DNA of 34,526 nt, taken from Oscillospiraceae bacterium. GTDB lineage: Bacteria > Bacillota > Clostridia > Saccharofermentanales > Saccharofermentanaceae. Numbering within the stretch: the first letter of the stretch is position 1; every line of letters begins with the position of its first letter. The notes beneath the pieces were generated by a model, which was not told where the DNA came from, did not search any database, and saw only the letters and a program-made list of their open reading frames with translations. The stretch is from assembly GCA_902782235.1 (NCBI GenBank), contig CACZML010000012.1:1-34526 (forward strand), given 5' to 3'. This document shows positions 1 through 7,637 of the stretch, one piece after another. Both the position numbers and the translations under genes were made by a program.

Positions 1-354
1 GATTCCATGATGAATGCGGTTTCAGAGACTAACCGTAGAAGATCTATCCAGCAGGAGTACAATAGAGTAAATAACATCACTCCGAGAACCGTTAAGAAGG
101 CTGTAAGGGACGTCTTTGATATCGTTGCCGAGAACAGCAAGGATTCAGGCGGTAAGGGCAGGGGCAAGTCTTCTAAGGGCGGTATCGATCCTGCAAGACT
201 CATTAACGAAGGCGTTTCCGGCGGTACGGAGGAAGAGAATAAGAAGCTTATCGAGAAGCTTACTGTAGAGATGACCAAGGCTGCCAAGGATCTTGATTTT
301 GAAAGGGCGGCTGAGATAAGAGATATTATTATCGAACTTAAGGGGAAGAAGTAA
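1..354 (+). CDS. uvrB: UvrB, C-terminal fragment (excinuclease ABC subunit B)
   Basis: The frame is open from the first base of the window, so only the last ~117 residues of UvrB are present and the gene begins upstream. The fragment starts in the end of the helicase core, where ETNRRRSIQQEYN and NNITPRTVKKAVRD match the conserved UvrB C-terminal block. A Gly/Lys/Ser-rich linker follows, then the terminal UVR motif (about the last 38 residues, ending DFERAAEIRDIIIELK) that binds the UvrC UVR domain. UvrB is the DNA-damage verification helicase of nucleotide excision repair in the cytoplasm. Its stop overlaps the start of dnaE (TAATG), so the two are translationally coupled. The internal ATG codons at 7 and 10 are not the real start. 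Confidence 0.93.
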   Translation, partial: DSMMNAVSETNRRRSIQQEYNRVNNITPRTVKKAVRDVFDIVAENSKDSGGKGRGKSSKGGIDPARLINEGVSGGTEEENKKLIEKLTVEMTKAAKDLDFERAAEIRDIIIELKGKK

Positions 355-3300
355 TGAGCGGCTTTTGTCACTTACATCTTCATACCGAATATAGTCTCCT
401 TGACGGTGCGATAAAGATCAAGGATCTTGCGCAAAGGTTAAAGGAGATGGGCATGACATCGTGCGCCATCACTGACCACGGTGTAATGTACGGTGCTGTC
501 TCCTTTTACAGGGAGATGAAGGCCAACGGTATCCACCCGGTAATCGGATGCGAGGTATATGTCGCACCGGGTTCCAGATTCGATAAGACAGTTGTTCCCG
601 GAAGGGAAGATAAATACTACAATCACCTGATCCTTCTGGCCAAGGATAACGTTGGTCTTGCAAACCTCAACAGGCTTGTATCCGCCGGATTTACAGAAGG
701 CTTTTACAGGCGCCCGAGGATCGATGAGGAACTTTTGGAGAAGTGGCATGAAGGACTTATCTGTCTTTCAGGCTGTCTTGCAGGCAAACTTTCTTCGCTC
801 ATCTTATCCGGAGAATCCGACAAGGCTGCCCAGACCGCAGTCTGGTATGACAATCTTTTCGGAAGGGGCAATTACTATCTTGAGATACAGGCAAATACCA
901 CACCTGAACAGGCAAAGGTAAATGCCGCTCTCGTTAAACTCTCGAATGAGACGGGCATTCCTCTTGTTGCGACCAATGACTGTCATTACCTCATGAAGGA
1001 TGACTATGAAGCACAGGATATCCTCCTTTGCATCTCAACAGCTGCAAGGATAGACGACGAGAACCGTATGCGCATGACATGCAACGATTTTTACGTTAAA
1101 TCAGAGACTGAGATGAGGCGTTTCTTCCCTGAGCTTTCAGAAGCAATAGAGAACACCGGCAGGATAGCCGACATGTGCCATGCCGAATACGATTTTGAGA
1201 CTATCCATCTTCCTGTTTATGAAGTTCCTGAAGGATATAAGAATCACGAAGATTATCTGGCTGCCTTAACTTACAAGGGCCTTAAGAAACGCTTTGAGGT
1301 AACACCTCCCACGGGAAGTGAAGAAGATTACATGAAGCGTGCTGAATATGAGCTTTCCGTTATCAACAGCATGGGATATACGGACTACTATCTCATAGTC
1401 TGGGACTTCATAAATTATGCAAAGACTCACGGCGTTATCGTCGGACCGGGAAGAGGCTCCGGCGCAGGATCCCTCGTTGCTTATGCAGTTGGAATTACCG
1501 ATATCGATCCTATAAGATATGGTCTTGTTTTCGAGCGGTTCTTAAACTCCGAGAGAGTATCGATGCCGGACTTCGACGTCGACTTTAACGATGAGCGAAG
1601 ACAGGTTGCTATTGACTATGTAACTGAGAAATACGGCAAGACCAGGGTTGCTCACGTAATCACTTTCGGCACGCTCGCTGCAAGGCAGGCGGTAAAGGAT
1701 GTTGCAAGAGTTCTCAATATGCCGATAGCACAGAGCAATAAGCTCACCAAGATGATCCCGTTCACTGTCGGCATGACTTTGAAACAGGCACTTGAGATAA
1801 GCACTGAATTCAAGGAAGCATACGACACCGATCCCGAAGCGCGGAAAGTAATCGACATGGCGATGCGCGTAGAGGGCCTTCCGAGAAATGCGGGAACGCA
1901 TGCTGCGGGAATTATCATTTCTGGTAAGGACATTACCGATATCGCGCCTTTGGCGGTAAATGATGATACCGTCGCGGTCCAGTTTGCGAAAACTGATGTC
2001 GAGAGCATAGGCCTTCTTAAGTTCGACTTTTTGGGACTCCGTACGCTCACGGTTTTGCAGGACTGCGTTGAACTCGTAAAGAATAACTACGGCAAGACTA
2101 TAGATCTTGACCGAATACCTTTAGACGATCCTGAGATCTTTAAGATGATCGGCAGAGGTGAGACAGTCGGTATATTCCAGCTTGAGAGCCGCGGAATGAC
2201 ATCGTTCATGAAGCAGCTTGAGCCGGGAAGTCTGGAGGATATTATCGCAGGCATCTCGCTTTACAGACCGGGTCCTATGGATCAGATACCAAAGTATGTC
2301 GACTGCAAGAAGAATCCTTCGCATATCACATACGACCATCCGCTTCTTGAACCCATTCTTAATGTTACTTACGGCTGTGCTATCTATCAGGAACAGGTAA
2401 TGCAGATCGTAAGAGATCTTGCAGGTTTCTCGATGGGACAGTCTGACAACATCAGACGTGCGATGAGCAAAAAGAAGAAGTCCATAATGGAGAACTACAG
2501 AAACCTCTTCATATATGGCGGCATAGATGACAAGGGACGCCAGATCGACGGCTGTATCAAGCGCGGTGTTCCGGAGAAGACTGCTGCAAAGATCTTCGAC
2601 GACGTTGCAGGTTTTGCAGGCTATGCATTCAACAAATCACATGCCGCATGTTATGCGGTCGTAGGTTACTGGACTGCATTCTTCAAGTATTACTATCCGA
2701 CCGAATTCATGGCAGCTACGCTCAACTCTTTCAGAAATGATCTGGGCAAAGCTTCGTACTATATTTCCTGTTGCTCTGCGATGGGCATAGAAGTCCTTCC
2801 GCCTGATATCAATAAGAGCCGCGAACGCTTCACAACCGAAGGCGACCACAAGATAAGGATCGGACTTACCGTTATCAAGAATGTCGGTGAAGGTGCTGTT
2901 CTCGATATCCTGAATGACAGGGAAAAGAACGGCGAATACAAGTCCTTTGAAGACTTCGTTGTAAGGGGTGCAAAGATAGGGGTTAAGAAGAATGTTGCAG
3001 AGGCGTTGATACTTGCTTCATGCATGGATTCATTCGGCCTTACAAGGGCTCAGATGACAGCATGCGTGCAGACTGAATTAGACAGGATCGCGCACTCCGA
3101 CAGCCGCAATATCGAAGGCCAGTTATCGCTCTTTGATTTTGGCGGCAGCGAGGCGGCAGGTCCTTCCATATTTATCCCTGACATTCCTGAATATCCTGAT
3201 GCCCAGAAGCTCGGATATGAGAAGGAGATGGTAGGAATCTATCTTTCGGGCAATCCTCTTGCTTCCTACACGAAGCTGATATCTGAGGTTGCGACGTTCG

Positions 3301-3500
3301 ACATGTCTGAAGCCGCGGATATCTTATCGCTCTCAGGAAGTGATGCGTTGGATGACGGTAAGCAGGTCGCAATGTGCGGAATGGTTACGGATAAGCGCAC
3401 CGGATATACGAAGAAAAAGACCATGATGAGCACCATTACCTGTGAGGATCTGAGCGGCGGCTTTGAAGTGCTTCTCTTCGGCAAGAATTTCGATACATAA
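354..3500 (+). CDS. dnaE: DNA polymerase III subunit alpha DnaE, main part (reading frame broken near the 3' end)
   Basis: This is the replicative C-family DNA polymerase. The N-terminal PHP domain starts at HLHTEYSLLDGA (residues 7-18). The palm carries PDFDVDF with the catalytic aspartates D406, D408 and D410, and KFDFLGLRTLTVL supplies the third acidic region. The fingers, the helix-hairpin-helix segment and the start of the OB domain follow. The 1,048-residue frame ends abruptly at ...LLFGKNFDT, in the middle of the OB fold. The rest of the protein is found directly downstream in another frame (3503-3886). Translation is coupled to uvrB by the TAATG overlap, with an AAGGGG-type ribosome binding site upstream. 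The break looks like a small deletion with a frameshift, because OB residues between the two frames are missing. In Bacillota DnaE works alongside PolC and is normally essential, so a sequence error is likely. Confidence 0.92.
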   Translation: MSGFCHLHLHTEYSLLDGAIKIKDLAQRLKEMGMTSCAITDHGVMYGAVSFYREMKANGIHPVIGCEVYVAPGSRFDKTVVPGREDKYYNHLILLAKDNVGLANLNRLVSAGFTEGFYRRPRIDEELLEKWHEGLICLSGCLAGKLSSLILSGESDKAAQTAVWYDNLFGRGNYYLEIQANTTPEQAKVNAALVKLSNETGIPLVATNDCHYLMKDDYEAQDILLCISTAARIDDENRMRMTCNDFYVKSETEMRRFFPELSEAIENTGRIADMCHAEYDFETIHLPVYEVPEGYKNHEDYLAALTYKGLKKRFEVTPPTGSEEDYMKRAEYELSVINSMGYTDYYLIVWDFINYAKTHGVIVGPGRGSGAGSLVAYAVGITDIDPIRYGLVFERFLNSERVSMPDFDVDFNDERRQVAIDYVTEKYGKTRVAHVITFGTLAARQAVKDVARVLNMPIAQSNKLTKMIPFTVGMTLKQALEISTEFKEAYDTDPEARKVIDMAMRVEGLPRNAGTHAAGIIISGKDITDIAPLAVNDDTVAVQFAKTDVESIGLLKFDFLGLRTLTVLQDCVELVKNNYGKTIDLDRIPLDDPEIFKMIGRGETVGIFQLESRGMTSFMKQLEPGSLEDIIAGISLYRPGPMDQIPKYVDCKKNPSHITYDHPLLEPILNVTYGCAIYQEQVMQIVRDLAGFSMGQSDNIRRAMSKKKKSIMENYRNLFIYGGIDDKGRQIDGCIKRGVPEKTAAKIFDDVAGFAGYAFNKSHAACYAVVGYWTAFFKYYYPTEFMAATLNSFRNDLGKASYYISCCSAMGIEVLPPDINKSRERFTTEGDHKIRIGLTVIKNVGEGAVLDILNDREKNGEYKSFEDFVVRGAKIGVKKNVAEALILASCMDSFGLTRAQMTACVQTELDRIAHSDSRNIEGQLSLFDFGGSEAAGPSIFIPDIPEYPDAQKLGYEKEMVGIYLSGNPLASYTKLISEVATFDMSEAADILSLSGSDALDDGKQVAMCGMVTDKRTGYTKKKTMMSTITCEDLSGGFEVLLFGKNFDT

Positions 3501-3502
3501 AT

Positions 3503-3886
3503 GACAGGGGATATCAGACTGCATTAAGGGAAAGAGACGGAGCTCAGACCATAAAGCCTGTACAGGCCGTGACAGTAAATACCGCAGCTCCTGCGGCTGC
3601 TCCGGTTCAGGCTCAGAAGGAAGCACCTGCGAAGGTACCGGTACCAGTTAATGAGACAGGCGGCGGAGTTCTCAGGATCCACTATTCGGGCAAGCCTGAT
3701 TCGAAGGCCTTTAACAGACTCTTGAATTTCCTTGCATATTTCCACGGCAACATGCCTGTGGAAGTGCAGTTTAAGGCTGATGGCAGCGTATTAAGACTTG
3801 ATAACATGTGCAGCATAGCGCCTGAAGAAGGAGTTTTAAAAAAGCTGGCAGAACTTGTCGGCGAAGATAATATTGAGATGATGTAA
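3503..3886 (+). pseudogene. dnaE: DnaE C-terminal fragment, out of frame with the main part
   Basis: This frame continues the DnaE protein after the break near 3,491-3,512. It starts around NDRGYQTALRERDG, which resembles the last strands of the OB fold. An Ala/Pro/Gln-rich linker follows, then the usual DnaE C-terminal domain (LRIHYSGKPDSKAFNRLLNF...MPVEVQFKADGSVLRL) and a natural end at TAA 3,884-3,886. An ATG at 3,569 opens a 105-codon frame but lies inside the linker and has no good ribosome binding site, so this is not an independent gene. The strand that normally joins 'FDTY' to 'RG' in the OB fold is absent, which argues for a deletion rather than a plain single-base error or programmed frameshifting. 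Confidence 0.8.
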
Positions 3887-3939
3887 AAGGAGGTAACCCG
3901 GCGAAGATAATATTGAGATGATGTAAAAGGAGGTAACCC
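3860..3939 (+). repeat. 40-bp perfect tandem duplication across the dnaE stop and the sirtuin ribosome binding site
   Basis: The 40-base unit beginning GGCGAAGATAATATTGAGAT and ending AAAAGGAGGTAACCC occurs twice head to tail, at 3,860-3,899 and 3,900-3,939, with no mismatch. Copy 1 encodes the last DnaE residues, the stop codon and an AAAGGAGGT ribosome binding site. Copy 2 repeats all of this directly before the sirtuin ATG at 3,940. Because 40 is not a multiple of three and copy 2 lies after the stop, no protein is changed. Confidence 0.97.
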
Positions 3940-4701
3940 ATGGACGAACAAAAGGTAGCCGAACTTAACAGAATGATAAGAGAAAGCAAGCATATCGTCT
4001 TCTTCGGAGGCGCCGGAGTATCGACAGAAAGCGGTATTCCCGACTTCAGGAGCAAGGACGGCCTTTATAACCAGCACGATGTCAAATTCGACAGGTACAG
4101 TCCGGAATACCTCCTGAGTATCGATTGCCTTGTCGATCATCCGGATGTTTTTTACGAGTTCTACAGACAGAAACTCAATACTGCAGGGATCGAGCCTAAC
4201 AGAGCTCACTATAAGCTTGCAGAGATGGAGAAGGCGGGAAAATTAGACGGCATTATCACGCAGAATATCGACGGACTTCACCAGAGGGCGGGAAGCAAGA
4301 ACGTGCAGGAAGTTCACGGCACGACTTACAGGAATTACTGCATGAAGTGCCATGAGAAATATCCTTATGATTTTATCTTCAAGTCTGAAGGTCCCATCCC
4401 CAAGTGTCCCAAGTGCGGCGGCATGGTAAGGCCTGATGTTACTTTATATGGTGAAGGTCTGCCTCAAACAGCATGGATAGAATCCAAAAGGCTCGTATTC
4501 AGAGCTGACTGCCTTATTATCGGAGGCACATCTCTTGCAGTACAGCCGGCAGCTTCATTAGCTTATGACTTCAACGGTAAGTATCTGATAATAATCCTGA
4601 TAATAATCAACAGGGATAAGACATTTGCTGACAGAAATGCCCAGCTTGTATTCCATGACAATATAACGGAGGTTTTGGACTCCATCAATCTGGAAGACTA
4701 A
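3940..4701 (+). CDS. cobB: NAD-dependent protein deacylase, Sir2 family
   Basis: A class III protein lysine deacylase that uses NAD+ and acts in the cytoplasm. The Rossmann NAD-binding motif GAGVSTESGIPDFRS lies at about residues 24-38, TQNIDGLHQRAG is the NAD/catalytic loop, and H126 in EVHGT is the catalytic histidine. C134/C137 and C156/C159 (CMKC and CPKC) bind the structural zinc. GGTSLAVQPAAS closes the NAD pocket. The length of 253 residues is normal for bacterial sirtuins. Near the C-terminus the expected strand 'GKYLIIINRDKT' contains four extra residues (LIII twice), produced by a 12-bp tandem duplication. The ribosome binding site AAAGGAGGT sits 7 bases before the ATG. The gene lies directly behind dnaE, between it and pfkA, which are often close neighbours in Bacillota. 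Confidence 0.93.
   Translation: MDEQKVAELNRMIRESKHIVFFGGAGVSTESGIPDFRSKDGLYNQHDVKFDRYSPEYLLSIDCLVDHPDVFYEFYRQKLNTAGIEPNRAHYKLAEMEKAGKLDGIITQNIDGLHQRAGSKNVQEVHGTTYRNYCMKCHEKYPYDFIFKSEGPIPKCPKCGGMVRPDVTLYGEGLPQTAWIESKRLVFRADCLIIGGTSLAVQPAASLAYDFNGKYLIIILIIINRDKTFADRNAQLVFHDNITEVLDSINLED
4585..4608 (+). repeat. 12-bp in-frame tandem duplication inside the sirtuin gene
   Basis: CTGATAATAATC occurs twice in direct succession (4,585-4,596 and 4,597-4,608). It adds four codons (Leu-Ile-Ile-Ile) to the beta strand that precedes the INRDKT segment of the Rossmann fold. Removing one copy restores the spacing usual in the family. Confidence 0.9.
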
Positions 4702-4758
4702 AATCATATTTAAGATGATCCGGATAATAATGTCCGGAAAGATTGGAAAGATCAGGCT

Positions 4759-6429
4759 ATGGGGAAAATAAGGAAAAGCAGAAAGATCGTAATAACGGTA
4801 TTCCTGATATTGACGGTAGTGGCAACGGGCATTGCCGCATTTTGCAGTTATAAGTCGTCTACATCAGGTATGGCGACTGATATCAATGATGTTGTCGAAA
4901 ATGGAACTCCGCAGATAGGAGATAAGCTTTATCTGTTCTGTTATCAGGAACAGTTGTTTGAAGTGGGAGATGATCTGGTTGTATTTGAGACTTATCTTGA
5001 AAAAGAAGATCTCAATATATGTGTTCCTATCGAATGCGAAGGGAAGTTAAGCTACAGATTCAGTGCTGAGGTCGTTGAGACCGATCCCGGTATTCCTGAC
5101 AAGTTTGCCAAGGGCTGCAGGGATTATTACCAGGAGCTGTACGATAAGATTCAGGCCAAGAAGGCGACTGTCGATCCGGGTGATTCGGAAACAATGGAAA
5201 GGATCCGCAAGGCTGAAGAACTGACCGAGGGGTTTCTTTCTGATGAAACTTATGAGCGTGACAAAAACTCGATCACGACTTATTCATTCAGAGCCACAAA
5301 TACAGTAGATTATTTCACCATTGCATCTGTCTCGAAAATTGCAGCGGCAGTGCTTGCAATTGTTTTGCTATATGCCGTGCTCGGTATTTGGATAAGCGGA
5401 AAAAAGCTGGCCTTAGGGAGCATAGCATTAGTCCTGACCGTATGCATTATAAGCGGTGTGATCTTCAGAAGAGAAATAGCTACTATGGCGTCTGTAAAAG
5501 AATATGCGCCGGGCATGTATACGTGCAATATAACGAATGATTACTATCTGGATGAGATGCTCTCAACGGATTTCAAGGATACGGATTCTCTTATCTCGTT
5601 TTTTAGCAAAAAACTTCTTGGAGGAATGACACTCCCGATCGATGCTCATCATTTCGGATGCTCGTCTTTCAGCTGCGTAACACCTGAAGGAACGCATTTG
5701 TTCGGCCGCAACTACGATTATCTGGATACCAACGGGATGGTGATCTATTCGAACCGTGAAGGCTGCTATGCTTCGATTGCCGTATGTGATCTCCAGTGGG
5801 CAAGATTTGCGGGAGTTGATCCTATCGCCAAGCCGGATTCTCTTCTCGGAAGATTCGTTTTAAGGGGTGCTGCTCCTATCATGTGTGTTGACGGCTTTAA
5901 TGACCAGGGCCTTGGCATCTCTATCCTGTCACTCGATGCCGATGAGAACAGACCTGATACCGGTAAGACGGATACGATAATTATTCTTGCCATCAGAGGG
6001 ATATTGGATAAATGTGCCAATGTTGATGAAGCTGTTGCATTTTTGTCTTCTTATGACGTTCATTCCATGTTCGATAAGGAAAATCACCTGTTTATTACCG
6101 ATAAGTCCGGAAAGAGCGTGATCGCTGAATGGGTAAACGATGAATTGACCATTACCGAGATCAATTGCGTTACAAATTACGTTATTGCTACACATGAGTA
6201 TGATGAAGACAGACGATTTGTGGTGATGAAGACCAAGCTTGACGAAGTAAACGGCGTCTTGTCTTTGGAAGAGGCCTTAGATCTCCTGAATGCCGCTTCA
6301 CAGAATTCAGAAAGCAGCGTCCAGACAGAATGGTCCTGCGTCTACGATCTGGATAACTTTGTCCTTTACATCTATAACGACAATGACAGGAATAAGGTCT
6401 ATAAGATAACGCCTGAAACATTTAAGTAG
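4759..6429 (+). CDS. Membrane-anchored linear amide C-N hydrolase (choloylglycine hydrolase / acyltransferase-like Ntn fold)
   Basis: The N-terminus is a lysine/arginine-rich segment followed by one hydrophobic helix (about residues 9-28) and a ~160-residue charged region likely outside the cell. Two more hydrophobic helices lie at about 192-212 and 218-236. The C-terminal half (about 240-556) looks like the Ntn hydrolase domain. The putative nucleophile is C301 in FGCSSFSC, followed by THLFGRNYDY, the layout C...GRN-D seen in choloylglycine hydrolases, penicillin V acylases and related amidases. The enzyme would cleave a linear amide bond; the substrate is unknown. Most family members are soluble or secreted with the Cys close to the mature N-terminus, so 300 residues ahead of it is unusual. 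It follows the sirtuin by 57 bases. The start has only a weak GGAAAG ribosome binding site. Confidence 0.72.
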   Translation: MGKIRKSRKIVITVFLILTVVATGIAAFCSYKSSTSGMATDINDVVENGTPQIGDKLYLFCYQEQLFEVGDDLVVFETYLEKEDLNICVPIECEGKLSYRFSAEVVETDPGIPDKFAKGCRDYYQELYDKIQAKKATVDPGDSETMERIRKAEELTEGFLSDETYERDKNSITTYSFRATNTVDYFTIASVSKIAAAVLAIVLLYAVLGIWISGKKLALGSIALVLTVCIISGVIFRREIATMASVKEYAPGMYTCNITNDYYLDEMLSTDFKDTDSLISFFSKKLLGGMTLPIDAHHFGCSSFSCVTPEGTHLFGRNYDYLDTNGMVIYSNREGCYASIAVCDLQWARFAGVDPIAKPDSLLGRFVLRGAAPIMCVDGFNDQGLGISILSLDADENRPDTGKTDTIIILAIRGILDKCANVDEAVAFLSSYDVHSMFDKENHLFITDKSGKSVIAEWVNDELTITEINCVTNYVIATHEYDEDRRFVVMKTKLDEVNGVLSLEEALDLLNAASQNSESSVQTEWSCVYDLDNFVLYIYNDNDRNKVYKITPETFK

Positions 6430-6441
6430 CGAAGACCGATC

Positions 6442-6497
6442 ATAACTGTTGCCGGAGCGTGCCGGCGATCTCAAAACAGTTATTTCGACCCTTTTTC
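6442..6497 (+). terminator. Probable intrinsic terminator downstream of the amidohydrolase gene
   Basis: ATAACTGTT (6,442-6,450) pairs perfectly with AACAGTTAT (6,475-6,483). An inner GCCGG/CCGGC stem (6,451-6,455 with 6,462-6,466) extends it. A T-rich run (CTTTTTCTT) begins about 8 bases after the stem, so termination may be imperfect. The next promoter overlaps this run. Confidence 0.5.
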
Positions 6498-6513
6498 TTA
6501 TTTAGTGTATAAT
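6485..6513 (+). promoter_or_regulatory. Promoter of pfkA
   Basis: TCGACC at 6,485-6,490 (-35), a 17-base spacer and a perfect TATAAT at 6,508-6,513. It lies about 40 bases before the pfkA start and after the hairpin that ends the upstream unit. Confidence 0.75.
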
Positions 6514-6552
6514 AATCTCTGAAAATCTTTTTGATGTTTCGGAGGCATTTGT

Positions 6553-7608
6553 ATGGGCAGACTTCTTTATGATGAGAGTAACCTTCCCGAGATCAACAGC
6601 CTTAAGGCTTTGAATTATGACGAGGTAGATAAGGATACCGTTGAACCTGTTAAGCGCGTTGGCGTGCTTACGAGCGGCGGTGATGCTCCGGGAATGAATG
6701 CGGCAATAAGAGCCGTTGTAAGAGCCGGTATAAATGCAGGATTTGAGATGTATGGCGTAACCAGAGGCTATCACGGACTCTGGAAGGGCGAGATCAAGCA
6801 GCTCGACGGCAGGAGTGTATCAGAGACCCTCCAGCGCGGCGGCACGTTCCTTATGACAGCAAGATCCCAGTCTTTCATGACTGACCAGGGTGTTCTTAAG
6901 GGCGCTAAGATGATGGAAGCCTATGGCCTTGATGCTTTGATCGTAATCGGCGGTGACGGTTCCTATAAGGGTGCTAGAGCTCTTGCAAGGATCGGAATCC
7001 CTGTAGTAGGCATGCCCGGTACTATCGACAACGATATAGCTTCCACCGAATATACAATCGGCTACGACACTGCGATGAATACTGCAATGCAGTGCATCGA
7101 CAAGTTAAGAGATACGGCTTCTTCACATGAGCGCTGCAGCGTTATCGAAGTAATGGGCAGACATGCAGGCTGGATCGCACTTAACGTAGGTATTGCCACA
7201 GGTGCCGAGAGCATCCTTATTCCCGAAGTTCCTTATGACTTCAATAAGGACGTTTTAAGAGTAATCCTTGACGGCAGAAATACCGGCAAGAAGCACTATA
7301 TCGTTATCGTTGCAGAAGGCGTCGGCCATGCTGAAGAGATCGCTAAGCAGATCGAAGAGGCTACCGGTATCGAGGCACGTCCCACGATCCTCGGACACCT
7401 CCAGAGAGGCGGCTCGCCGACATTAAGAGACAGGACTATGGCAAGCCTTATGGGCATCAAGGCCATTGACTGCCTTGTTGAGAAGAGATTTAACAGACTT
7501 ATAGTCCAGCAGCACGGAGAGATCTCCGATGTCGATATTGAGGAAGGTCTTGCAATGACAAAGACCATCACTCCTGACATCATCGAGAATATCAAGAGGC
7601 TTGGTTGA
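6553..7608 (+). CDS. pfkA: ATP-dependent 6-phosphofructokinase
   Basis: Phosphorylates fructose 6-phosphate to fructose 1,6-bisphosphate with ATP, the committed step of glycolysis in the cytoplasm. LTSGGDAPGMNAAIRA binds nucleotide. GGDGS at residues 133-137 is the ATP-type form; pyrophosphate-dependent enzymes have GGDD here. TIDND (157-161) carries the catalytic base D159, equivalent to D127 of the E. coli enzyme. MGRHAGW, PEVPYD and GHLQRGGSPT are the substrate and effector-side motifs. At 351 residues it has about 32 extra N-terminal residues compared with the E. coli enzyme. The ATG at 6,553 follows a CGGAGG ribosome binding site, so this extension is probably real. It has its own promoter and runs 29 bases ahead of mutS2. 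Confidence 0.96.
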   Translation: MGRLLYDESNLPEINSLKALNYDEVDKDTVEPVKRVGVLTSGGDAPGMNAAIRAVVRAGINAGFEMYGVTRGYHGLWKGEIKQLDGRSVSETLQRGGTFLMTARSQSFMTDQGVLKGAKMMEAYGLDALIVIGGDGSYKGARALARIGIPVVGMPGTIDNDIASTEYTIGYDTAMNTAMQCIDKLRDTASSHERCSVIEVMGRHAGWIALNVGIATGAESILIPEVPYDFNKDVLRVILDGRNTGKKHYIVIVAEGVGHAEEIAKQIEEATGIEARPTILGHLQRGGSPTLRDRTMASLMGIKAIDCLVEKRFNRLIVQQHGEISDVDIEEGLAMTKTITPDIIENIKRLG

Positions 7609-7637
7609 TATTACAGGTCAGTAGGGGATAGCCGGCT

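Noticed and set aside
3485..3515. Programmed ribosomal frameshift in dnaE
   Set aside because: No slippery heptamer, stem-loop or internal ribosome binding site is evident, and residues of the OB fold are missing, which frameshifting would not explain.
3682..4209. 175-codon open frame on the minus strand across the 40-bp duplication
   Set aside because: It overlaps the DnaE C-terminus and the sirtuin, both with clear homology on the + strand, and its own translation matches nothing.
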